From a virus: a stretch of DNA of 50,475 nt. The DNA lies in IMG/VR virus record IMGVR_UViG_3300022853_000032, positions 1-50,475 of that record. One strand, written 5' to 3'. The position numbers and the translations under genes were made by a program. The notes under the pieces are model-generated. The model did not search any database. It was not told where the DNA came from and worked only from the letters and a program-made list of their open reading frames with translations. This document shows positions 1 through 6,064 of this stretch, piece by piece (the stretch's first letter is position 1; each line of letters begins with the position of its first letter).

Positions 1-24
1 TCCTCCGCCTAGCGCAATTAGGCA

Positions 25-61
25 TATTGATGGGGACCCCAATAATTACATATTTAAAAAC
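25..61 (+). promoter_or_regulatory. Left-edge palindrome and possible promoter
   Basis: The first 100 bases hold no gene. A perfect palindrome GGGGACCCC lies at 32-40, flanked by imperfect inverted sequence (ATTG..CAAT), followed by an AT-rich stretch. TTGATG near 28 and TATTTA near 51 could form a weak sigma70-like promoter for the gene at 101, but the spacing is poor. It could equally be an operator. Low certainty. Confidence 0.25.
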
Positions 62-100
62 TTGAAAGTATCTGAGGCTAAAATAAATAAGGGGGGTATC

Positions 101-376
101 GTGACTAAGTACACAGAAGAAACTATTATGCTTGTCGCAGGGTTAGCAGATTTAGGTACGACAATACGGGAGGCAAGCCTTTCCCTAGACATACCAAAGG
201 GGTCTGTATCAACTCTCGCTAGGAAGAACAATATACGTTTCAAAGGCACTGTAGGCAGGAAACGTGTAGATAACCCCGTTCGACCATACCGACCGTACCA
301 GAAGCAGCACTACGAGTCGTTATCAGCTAATACTATTGACGAGAGCAGCTTAAGTTTAATGAAGCGGAAGTGGTAG
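101..376 (+). CDS. Small helix-turn-helix-like protein
   Basis: A 91-residue protein starting at GTG 101, chosen because a G-rich Shine-Dalgarno (AAGGGGGG) sits just upstream; the open frame continues further upstream but without a better start. Residues 18-48 read like a helix-turn-helix (TTIREASLSLDIPKGSVSTL), as in phage terminase small subunits or Cro-like regulators. The C-terminal half is basic and aromatic (RPYRPYQKQHY). It is the first gene of the rightward early arm, so a regulatory role is plausible. The genome already has a better terminase small-subunit candidate, so that reading is less likely. Confidence 0.6.
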   Translation: MTKYTEETIMLVAGLADLGTTIREASLSLDIPKGSVSTLARKNNIRFKGTVGRKRVDNPVRPYRPYQKQHYESLSANTIDESSLSLMKRKW

Positions 377-385
377 AACTGGTTG

Positions 386-414
386 TTTACAAAGTAAACC
401 TATAAGGATACAAT
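386..414 (+). promoter_or_regulatory. Sigma70-type promoter before the VRR-NUC gene
   Basis: TTTACA (386-391), a 17-base spacer and TACAAT (409-414) match the sigma70 consensus at 5 of 6 positions each. The -35 box overlaps an inverted repeat GTTTAC-AAA-GTAAAC (385-399) that could be an operator. The predicted start of transcription falls near 421, the A of the next ATG, so the transcript might be leaderless. Confidence 0.45.
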
Positions 415-420
415 TTAATA

Positions 421-705
421 ATGAGTACCCCAGAGAAAAAAGTTAAAGACCAAGTAGTAAAAATGCTTAAGGCATACAGCGCCTATTACTTCTTCCCCGC
501 TACTTTTGGTATGGGTAGATCAGGCGTACCAGATGTAGTCTGCTGCTACAGAGGTAAGTTCTTTGGCATTGAATGTAAGGCTGGTAGTAATACAACTACC
601 GCACTACAAGACAGGGAACTAAAAGCTATAACAGATGCAGGAGGTATAGCGTTAATAATAAATGAGCACAACCTACAAACACTAGAGGAAGCACTAAATG
701 ACTGA
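421..705 (+). CDS. VRR-NUC family nuclease
   Basis: A 94-residue protein matching the stand-alone phage VRR-NUC nucleases of the PD-(D/E)XK superfamily. The motif SGVPDVV (catalytic Asp38) is followed by FGIECKAG (Glu51, Lys53), the D-ExK metal-binding core. Length is typical for single-domain members. In phages these enzymes are thought to act on branched or flap DNA during replication and recombination, but the substrate cannot be read here. AAGGA lies 12 bases upstream of the ATG. The stop overlaps the next start, and the gene leads the polymerase operon. Confidence 0.85.
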   Translation: MSTPEKKVKDQVVKMLKAYSAYYFFPATFGMGRSGVPDVVCCYRGKFFGIECKAGSNTTTALQDRELKAITDAGGIALIINEHNLQTLEEALND

Positions 706-1207
706 CACTGGATACGAAATGGTAATGCACCGTATGGACACACACCCCGAGGACTTCGCAGTTGGGGTATCTACAGCCCGTTCGCGTGGGCTAGTTGGGG
801 CCATAGATGGGGGTACACACTGGCACGGTTTTGCACGAATACTGCTTACGCCCGACAAGAGTAAGGGTTTCATAACCGAGAACCAGCGCAGTAAGTTAGA
901 GGCGGCTTACAATAAAATACAGCGCGAAGCGTTTGATGTAGAAGTAATGAAGCACTTACTGGGGGCAGAGGATACCCAAGCAGAGGATACCCAAGCAGAG
1001 GATACCCAAGCAGAGGATACCCAAGCAGTGGCTTGCACTAATAGCTACGACCAGACACCCCTAGAACCACCACCATACCTTCTAACCCCACGCGAACGGG
1101 CTGTAAAGCTGGAAGAGATGCGTGATATGCAAGACGTACTCAGAGCCGATAGCCGCGCACAGCAGCGTTACAGAAAAGCCATTAATGAGCTACGGGAGAG
1201 TAGGTAG
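698..1207 (+). CDS. Unknown protein with EDTQA repeats
   Basis: A 169-residue protein of unrecognised family. Its ATG overlaps the VRR-NUC stop and has GAGG upstream. Residues about 1-85 are mixed, and the segment HWHGFARILLTPDKSKGF suggests a small folded domain. Residues 90-109 are four exact AEDTQ repeats, followed by a proline-rich linker and a charged, probably helical C-terminus (about 125-169) with a coiled-coil look. It ends one base before the polymerase start, so translation is probably coupled. Function unknown. Confidence 0.7.
   Translation: MTDTGYEMVMHRMDTHPEDFAVGVSTARSRGLVGAIDGGTHWHGFARILLTPDKSKGFITENQRSKLEAAYNKIQREAFDVEVMKHLLGAEDTQAEDTQAEDTQAEDTQAVACTNSYDQTPLEPPPYLLTPRERAVKLEEMRDMQDVLRADSRAQQRYRKAINELRESR
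965..1024 (+). repeat. Four exact 15-bp tandem repeats (AEDTQ)
   Basis: The unit GCAGAGGATACCCAA occurs four times in a row without any mismatch and starts a fifth time. It encodes AEDTQ in frame. Exact identity suggests recent expansion by replication slippage in a linker. Confidence 0.95.
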
Positions 1208-1208
1208 C

Positions 1209-3893
1209 ATGGACATACTCACGATAGACTTTGAAACCTACTACGCAAAAGACTACGGCCTAAGAAAGTTTACCCTAGAAGAATACATACGCGCCGATAA
1301 GTTTGAGGTCATTGGTGTTGCGGTTAAAACTTCTAGGGCCAACTATCATGGTGAGACTGTGTGGTGTACCGGCCCTAAGCAAAAGGTGCAAGCCTTTCTG
1401 GATGGCTTTGATTGGGAGAACAGTGTAGCTGTTGCACACAATGCGATGTTCGACATGGCTATACTTAATTGGCACTTCGACATCCGCCCTAAGAAAATTG
1501 TAGATACGCTGTCTATGGCGCGAGCTATTCACACTATAGAAGTTGGTGGTAGCCTATCCGCGCTGGCTACTTACTACAACCTAGGCAAGAAAGGCACAGA
1601 GGTTAACGATGCCCTTGGTAAGCGTAGGCTAGACTTCACGGAAGAAGAGATGCACGCCTATGGTGGTTACTGCGTACAAGATGCGGATTTGACTTATAAG
1701 CTGTTCCAAGTGCTCATCAAGAGAACACCCATCTTTGAGCTGGACTTGATTGACCTAACCATGCGTATGTTTACCGAACCGGCATTGGTGCTTGATAAGG
1801 AGATACTAGAGGAGCACTTGGCTACCCTAGTTGAAGATAAAGCAGCACTCATGGCGAGGGTGACTCACGACCGGAAACAACTAACAAGCAACCCGCAGTT
1901 TGCTGCCTTACTAGAAAGCTATGGTGTAGTACCGCCGACCAAGATAAGCCTTACTACAGGGAAGGAAGCGTTTGCGTTTGCTAAGACAGATGAAGCGTTC
2001 AAGAAGTTAGCCGAGCATGAGAACCCTGAAGTCCAAGCATTGGTCGCTGCAAGGTTAGGGGTCAAGTCAACCCTAGAAGAAACACGGACTGCACGTTTTA
2101 TAGGTATTGCAAGCCGAGGACAACTGCCCGTTCCACTAAAATACTACGCGGCACATACGGGTAGGTGGGGCGGGTTCGACAAGATAAATATGCAGAATCT
2201 AACACGCGGCTCTAAGCTAAAATATGCAATATGTGCTCCCGAGGGCTTCTCATTTATTGACTGTGATTTGTCTCAGATCGAGGCAAGGATGCTTGCATGG
2301 TTAGCAGGGGAGGACAGCCTAGTAGAAGCGTTTGCCCGTGGTGATGATGTGTACAAGATTATGGCCGCAAGTATATATGGTAAGGATGTAGCTGACATAA
2401 CCAAGGGCGAGCGGTTTGTAGGCAAGCAGACTATACTAGGTTGTATTTCCGAGGGAACTCCAGTACTCTGTGATTCAGGATGGAAGCCGATTGAACAGGT
2501 TTCTGTAGAAGATAAACTTTGGGATGGGGAGAATTGGATATGCCACCAAGGATTAGTGGAGAAAGGCTTAAAAGAAACCGTGAACATTTGCGGGAGTTGG
2601 TTGACACCAGATCATCGAGTGTTGTGCGGGACCAAGTGGAAGGAGACCGCATCAGTGGTGCAAGACGTAAATATCCGGTCCCTAGCATTGGACACCGGAG
2701 CGGCAAACTTACCGTCACGGGCTACATCAAGGGCACGCGGGGTGGGTTTAACGCCCTCATTGTTAGTTGCGGCTGTGGCGGTGGGGAACACACTATTGAT
2801 ACCCATAACTTCAAAAACTTCAGTAGTACGCGGTGTGATTTATGTGCTAAAAAAAGTGCCAACCGCACTCGTAAACTTTATTGGGGGTATGCAGAGGTCT
2901 TACCAGACAACGAGCACCGCGAACGCCTACTCAACAGGCTATCATCCGCTATCGGAAGGTGCCATACCATCAGCAACAAGCAGTATAAAAGTTATGGGGG
3001 GCGGGGCATACAAGTATACGCAGGGTGGAGAGAGAACCGGAGTGAGTTCCTTAGCTACGTACAAACGCTTGACGGGTGGGATGTACCCGCTCTTGAGATG
3101 GATAGGATTGATAATGACAAGGGGTACGAGCCCAACAACATGCGGTTCACCACTAGGAGTGAAAACATGTCTAACCGGCGCAGCGTCATCAAACTTACCG
3201 CGACTATTGCAGACCTTCGATCTCGCCTACGCAGGGCCGAACAATCGCTTCACAATAGGGACGGATGAGGGGCCATTAATAGTGCACAACTGTGGGTACG
3301 GCATGGGCCCGGATCGCTTCCAAGCACAGTTAGCGCAATTTAATGTTAAGTTACCCATAGAAGAATGCGAACGAATTATAAAAGTATACCGAGCAACCTA
3401 CACTGCGATTACAAAGCTATGGAAAGAAGCAGGCAATGCACTCAAGGCTATGCAGCTAGATAAGGTGGTTAGTCTTGGATGCAACGGCGCTCTGCTGGCA
3501 GATGGTGAAGACGGTATACTGTTACCCAATGGCCTTTATGTAAGTTACCCAAACCTGCGGGTGGAAGTAGACGAGGAGGGGGAATCAGAAACCCTATACG
3601 ATACCCTCAAGGGTCGCACCTTAGTGCCAACTAGGATATACGGTGGTAAGGTTATAGAGAATGTATGCCAAGCACTTTCCCGGATTGTCATTGGCGAGCA
3701 GTTGCTTGCAGTCTCTAAGGAATATAAAGTTGTTATGACTGTTCACGATGCGATAGGAGCACTTGCCCCAACAGTAGATGTTGTTAAAGCAATGCAGCGC
3801 GTCGAAGAACTTATGAAGATTAGACCGGCTTGGGCCCCTGATCTACCGCTTGATTGTGAAGGCGGGTACGGGGAGTCCTACGGTAGCTGTTAG
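1209..3893 (+). CDS. Family A DNA polymerase with intein
   Basis: The 894-residue precursor of a replicative DNA polymerase; removing the 283-residue intein gives 611 residues, similar to T7-type phage polymerases. N-terminal 3'-5' exonuclease: IDFET (Asp7, Glu9), an HNAMFD motif II and a YCVQD motif III. Polymerase motif A is FIDCDLSQIEAR (Asp353), motif C is VMTVHDAIG near the C-terminus. Motif B (O-helix), R402-x3-K406-TILG then CGYG, is interrupted exactly between G and C by the intein. ATG 1209 was chosen because it follows the previous stop by one base and has GGGAGAG upstream; upstream in-frame starts cut into the previous gene. Activity requires protein splicing. Confidence 0.95.
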   Translation: MDILTIDFETYYAKDYGLRKFTLEEYIRADKFEVIGVAVKTSRANYHGETVWCTGPKQKVQAFLDGFDWENSVAVAHNAMFDMAILNWHFDIRPKKIVDTLSMARAIHTIEVGGSLSALATYYNLGKKGTEVNDALGKRRLDFTEEEMHAYGGYCVQDADLTYKLFQVLIKRTPIFELDLIDLTMRMFTEPALVLDKEILEEHLATLVEDKAALMARVTHDRKQLTSNPQFAALLESYGVVPPTKISLTTGKEAFAFAKTDEAFKKLAEHENPEVQALVAARLGVKSTLEETRTARFIGIASRGQLPVPLKYYAAHTGRWGGFDKINMQNLTRGSKLKYAICAPEGFSFIDCDLSQIEARMLAWLAGEDSLVEAFARGDDVYKIMAASIYGKDVADITKGERFVGKQTILGCISEGTPVLCDSGWKPIEQVSVEDKLWDGENWICHQGLVEKGLKETVNICGSWLTPDHRVLCGTKWKETASVVQDVNIRSLALDTGAANLPSRATSRARGVGLTPSLLVAAVAVGNTLLIPITSKTSVVRGVIYVLKKVPTALVNFIGGMQRSYQTTSTANAYSTGYHPLSEGAIPSATSSIKVMGGGAYKYTQGGERTGVSSLATYKRLTGGMYPLLRWIGLIMTRGTSPTTCGSPLGVKTCLTGAASSNLPRLLQTFDLAYAGPNNRFTIGTDEGPLIVHNCGYGMGPDRFQAQLAQFNVKLPIEECERIIKVYRATYTAITKLWKEAGNALKAMQLDKVVSLGCNGALLADGEDGILLPNGLYVSYPNLRVEVDEEGESETLYDTLKGRTLVPTRIYGGKVIENVCQALSRIVIGEQLLAVSKEYKVVMTVHDAIGALAPTVDVVKAMQRVEELMKIRPAWAPDLPLDCEGGYGESYGSC
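2442..3290 (+). other. Intein in DNA polymerase motif B
   Basis: Precursor residues 412-694 (283 residues). Block A begins with the nucleophile Cys412 (CISEGTPVLCDSGWKPIEQV). Block B is GSWLTPDHRV with Thr466 and His469. Block F resembles TFDLAYAGPNNRFTI (669-683). Block G is LIVHN followed by Cys+1, the first residue of the C-extein. All catalytic residues for class 1 splicing are present. The middle, about residues 480-665, does not read like a DOD or HNH endonuclease in this frame: it is rich in Ser, Thr, Gly and Val. Its DNA instead encodes an HNH protein in another frame. Confidence 0.93.
2540..3268 (+). CDS. HNH homing endonuclease nested out of frame in the intein
   Basis: A 242-residue protein read in the +2 frame relative to the polymerase, wholly inside the intein. 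A TTG at 2519 is open, but ATG 2540 has GGGGAG 8 bases upstream and is the better start. About residues 35-75 resemble the N-terminal region of phage HNH/AP2-type endonucleases (RSGKLTVTGYIKG). Cys77, Cys79, Cys99 and Cys102 could bind zinc. A stretch ISNKQYKSYGGRGIQVYAGW precedes the HNH core LEMDRIDNDKGYEPNNMRF (about 184-202) and TRSENMSNR, which are strongly characteristic of phage homing HNH enzymes. It probably cuts intein-less polymerase genes to spread the intein; that role is inferred. Confidence 0.85.
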   Translation: MPPRISGERLKRNREHLRELVDTRSSSVVRDQVEGDRISGARRKYPVPSIGHRSGKLTVTGYIKGTRGGFNALIVSCGCGGGEHTIDTHNFKNFSSTRCDLCAKKSANRTRKLYWGYAEVLPDNEHRERLLNRLSSAIGRCHTISNKQYKSYGGRGIQVYAGWRENRSEFLSYVQTLDGWDVPALEMDRIDNDKGYEPNNMRFTTRSENMSNRRSVIKLTATIADLRSRLRRAEQSLHNRDG

Positions 3894-4125
3894 TAGAAGT
3901 GGACTGCTGTAGTAAATAGGCAGTCCCTGTCCCAGCGGGCGGTGGGCAGATCATGGAAAACACCCGCAGTATAGAAAGGCCAAACCCTAGGACTCTTAGG
4001 CTTTGTCCATACCGTGTAAGCACGCTACGCTAGTCGTACAAGCAGGAAGCAAAGGCTCTGAATTGGGGGAGTTAATGATTACTGTGAGTACGCACCCCAC
4101 CTAACACAAACTAAGGATAATTTTT
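3894..4125 (+). other. Noncoding stretch with stem-loops
   Basis: About 230 bases without a convincing gene between the polymerase and the small-gene cluster. GGACTGC (3901-3907) and GCAGTCC (3920-3926) form a perfect 7-bp stem with a 12-base loop right after the stop codon. A second imperfect stem, CAAACCCTA with TAGGCTTTG, lies near 3981-4005. Neither has a U-tract, so they are not clear terminators. No tRNA features were found. It may stabilise or process mRNA, or hold a small RNA. Confidence 0.4.
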
Positions 4126-4440
4126 ATGGATGACCGAGAACATAACAGCATTAAAAGATTAGAAAGTAGACTGATCGAAGTTATTAGTGACGAGTTAAAT
4201 AACAATAAAGATATTGCCGAGGGTAAGCGGGTTGCAGTTGCTTTAACGACTCTTGGTATACTCGTTGTTAAGTTAGCGTTTAGGACAGGCGTGGATAAAA
4301 ACATGCTTTTGGCTATCATATCTGAGACTTGGGACTTATTAGGTGAAGATGATGATGATGATGATGATGATGAACTTCACGAAGACAGCGGGGATGATGG
4401 CGATGCTTACGATACAGGGCAAAGACCCACAGTACATTAA
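4126..4440 (+). CDS. Small acidic-tailed protein, unknown
   Basis: A 104-residue protein of unrecognised family, with ATG 4126 preceded by AAGGATAA. The first 70 residues look helical; the middle (VAVALTTLGILVVKLAFRTG) is hydrophobic but probably core rather than clear membrane. The C-terminus carries eight consecutive Asp residues encoded by eight GAT triplets (4348-4371), followed by more acidic residues. Its end overlaps the next gene. Acidic tails of this kind can mimic DNA or bind basic partners, but nothing specific can be claimed. Confidence 0.65.
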   Translation: MDDREHNSIKRLESRLIEVISDELNNNKDIAEGKRVAVALTTLGILVVKLAFRTGVDKNMLLAIISETWDLLGEDDDDDDDDELHEDSGDDGDAYDTGQRPTVH

Positions 4441-4552
4441 GTTAGATGAGTACTTAGACACCCTAGAATGGTCTAGGGTGGACCCCTTCGATATTGAGGA
4501 GGAAAGGCAACAGCGGTTGGCCGACAGCGGGGGGATGGACGATGAAATATAG
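4403..4552 (+). CDS. Small unknown protein overlapping its upstream neighbour
   Basis: A 49-residue acidic protein (MLTIQGKDPQYIKLDEYLDT at the start) in another frame, overlapping the end of the previous gene by 38 bases and the start of the next gene. ATG 4403 is preferred because GGGG lies 9 bases upstream; ATGs at 4394 and 4397 are alternatives. The frame is open further upstream only because the GAT run reads as ATG repeats. No family recognised. Confidence 0.5.
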   Translation: MLTIQGKDPQYIKLDEYLDTLEWSRVDPFDIEEERQQRLADSGGMDDEI

Positions 4553-4796
4553 AAAGAAGCCAGTAGTAATTGACGCTATGCAGTTTACTGAAGAAAGCAA
4601 AGATCAATGTTTAAATTTTGTCAGGTGCATCGCTACGACTGACTTTGATGCTAAAGGGTCTCCTTTGCTTAGAATACACACCCTTGAAGGAGACATGACG
4701 GCTAGGCTGGGAGATTGGATAATTAAAGGCGTTAGCGGCGAGTTCTACCCCTGCAAACCAGACATTTTTGACAAAACATACGAGGCTGTAACATGA
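4542..4796 (+). CDS. Conserved small phage protein (KYRKKPVVIDA family)
   Basis: An 84-residue protein starting at ATG 4542 with GGGGGG about 5 bases upstream. It has the familiar arrangement of a widespread small phage protein: N-terminal MKYRKKPVVIDAMQF, then IHTLEGDMTARLGDWIIKGV, then GEFYPCKPDIFDKTYE at the C-terminus. Members are common in siphophage and podophage early regions, and their function is not established to my knowledge. ATGA overlap with the next gene suggests coupled translation. Confidence 0.8.
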   Translation: MKYRKKPVVIDAMQFTEESKDQCLNFVRCIATTDFDAKGSPLLRIHTLEGDMTARLGDWIIKGVSGEFYPCKPDIFDKTYEAVT

Positions 4797-5152
4797 GAGA
4801 AATCAAGTTTAGAGCTTGGGACGCGGACTCAAAGCCGCCAAGGATGATTGAAGGTAATCATATACAGCACCTTTCAATTGTCTATATAGAAAGGGCTTCA
4901 ATGCCTTTAATGCAATACACCGGACTCAAGGACAAGAACGGCGTTGAGGTTTACGAGGGGGATATTTTTAAGTCTGAGAACCATAACCCACTAAACTTTC
5001 AGGTTGAGTTTGTCGAAGGCGCTTGGTGCGCGACATCGCCATATGTTAAAGACTATCCGACAGAGATGTATCACTTTTCGCTGGAGTCAATTGAGGTAAT
5101 CAGCAACATCCACGAGAACCCTGAATTGCTGGAGGTAGAGAGCGATGATTAA
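4793..5152 (+). CDS. YopX-like protein
   Basis: A 119-residue protein with the hallmark YopX pattern: IKFRAWD at the start, MQYTGLKDKNGVEVYEGDI in the middle, and a VISNIHENPELL ending. This family (named from Bacillus phage SPbeta YopX) is common in phage early regions; its biochemical role is unknown. ATG overlaps the upstream stop, and its own stop overlaps the next start. Confidence 0.88.
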   Translation: MREIKFRAWDADSKPPRMIEGNHIQHLSIVYIERASMPLMQYTGLKDKNGVEVYEGDIFKSENHNPLNFQVEFVEGAWCATSPYVKDYPTEMYHFSLESIEVISNIHENPELLEVESDD

Positions 5153-5441
5153 TATTATTTTGAAGGGAGAAGGGCCTAATGTCGAGTTTGTTGAAATAGA
5201 AGACGACTCAGGTAAATCAATAAATGTAGGCACTAGAGAGAAGTACGGCGAGTTTACGAAGCTAAAAATAGATATGGAATCTGCTGGAGCAAGCAGCAAC
5301 TGGGATAAAATCTTTAACAAAACTAAGGGGAACACAGATGATTTACGCAACGATACCAAAAGTGGCAAAGAAACCGATGACCGCGGAGCAACTGGACGAG
5401 CTAAGAAATCAAGCTATGTTGGAGGATTGGAGGAGAAGTGA
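5145..5441 (+). CDS. Unknown small protein
   Basis: A 98-residue hydrophilic protein, starting at ATG 5145 with a strong GGAGG upstream and overlapping the YopX-like stop. No recognisable domain. The first half may form beta strands (NVEFVEIEDDSG); the second half is highly charged and probably disordered. Its last 104 bases overlap the DUF3310-like gene in another frame. The tail (GRAKKSSYVGGLEEK) may be a by-product of the overlap. Confidence 0.6.
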   Translation: MINIILKGEGPNVEFVEIEDDSGKSINVGTREKYGEFTKLKIDMESAGASSNWDKIFNKTKGNTDDLRNDTKSGKETDDRGATGRAKKSSYVGGLEEK

Positions 5442-5661
5442 CGCAGAGGCTAACGCACTCAGCAGACAGACAGGGGGGACGCACTATAAAAATATGGCTA
5501 TCCAACCGGCGGAGTACGCCGAGAAGAATGGCTTAAGTTTACTAGAGGGTAACGTAGTTAAATACATCTCTCGATGGAAGAACAAGGGCAACCCGTTAGA
5601 AGACTTAGGGAAAGCCAAACACTGTATTGACCTGTTAATTGAAATACACGGAGTTAAATAA
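5338..5661 (+). CDS. DUF3310-like protein
   Basis: A 107-residue protein. Residues 45-105 carry the DUF3310 (SaV-like) pattern: GGTHYKNMAIQPAEYAEKNG, then VVKYISRW, then DLGKAKHCIDLLIE. This family is common in phages, sometimes fused or linked to nucleotide metabolism enzymes; the function is unproven. ATG 5338 has AAGGGG 8 bases upstream, supporting initiation inside the previous gene. About 45 N-terminal residues precede the conserved domain. Confidence 0.85.
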   Translation: MIYATIPKVAKKPMTAEQLDELRNQAMLEDWRRSDAEANALSRQTGGTHYKNMAIQPAEYAEKNGLSLLEGNVVKYISRWKNKGNPLEDLGKAKHCIDLLIEIHGVK

Positions 5662-5843
5662 TGAAGCCCACAAAAGAATTTCTTAAAGACGCTGAAAGAG
5701 AGGCCCTTGCTGAGGACATAAAAACTTACCTCAACACTGGTGGTATTATAAGTCAGCACGCTCACGGGGAGTCTACTTATGTAGGTAAGAAGGCCACTAT
5801 ATATGAGAAGAAACTCCACCATGACCCTAGCACTAAGGGGTAA
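5661..5843 (+). CDS. Small unknown protein
   Basis: A 60-residue protein joined to the DUF3310-like gene by a TAATG stop/start overlap. The sequence AEDIKTYLNTGGIISQHAHGE resembles a small class of phage proteins with one helix and a Gly-Gly turn. No function is known to me. The C-terminus is basic. Confidence 0.6.
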   Translation: MKPTKEFLKDAEREALAEDIKTYLNTGGIISQHAHGESTYVGKKATIYEKKLHHDPSTKG

Positions 5844-5847
5844 TAGA

Positions 5848-6054
5848 ATGCCGACTGATAACTGGAGAAGACTTACGGAGCTGCACGATGAAGTACTTTG
5901 CCTTGCCCATAAAGAACTCAATACGCTTAATATGCGTGTTTCGGAAGTGAGTAGGGAAAACAGGCAGTTACAACACAAAGTTTCCGTTTTGACTGCCATA
6001 GCGGTAATTAGCATGTTTGCCCTTGCGGCGTGCATGTGGCAACTAACCACCTAG
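5848..6054 (+). CDS. Small coiled-coil protein with one membrane helix
   Basis: A 68-residue protein starting at ATG 5848, with GGGG 10 bases upstream. Residues 1-45 are charged and likely helical. Residues 46-65 are hydrophobic (VLTAIAVISMFALAACMWQL) and likely span the inner membrane near the C-terminus. It could be a host-membrane early protein; an i-spanin or holin role is less likely because the known lysis genes are in the late arm. Confidence 0.55.
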   Translation: MPTDNWRRLTELHDEVLCLAHKELNTLNMRVSEVSRENRQLQHKVSVLTAIAVISMFALAACMWQLTT

Positions 6055-6064
6055 GAGATTAACT

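Noticed and set aside
1122-1208. Extension of the polymerase to position 1122
   Set aside because: It would overlap the previous gene by 86 bases; the exonuclease motif begins right after ATG 1209, which has a good Shine-Dalgarno.
2519-2539. TTG 2519 as the start of the nested HNH gene
   Set aside because: ATG 2540 with GGGGAG 8 bases upstream is much better placed.
3894-4125. tRNA gene or group I intron
   Set aside because: No cloverleaf, no TpsiC-like GTTCGA sequence, and no intron core motifs were found.
5484-6050. Minus-strand 188-residue frame across the DUF3310-like and neighbouring genes
   Set aside because: It opposes several genes with clear families and Shine-Dalgarno sequences and shows no domain.
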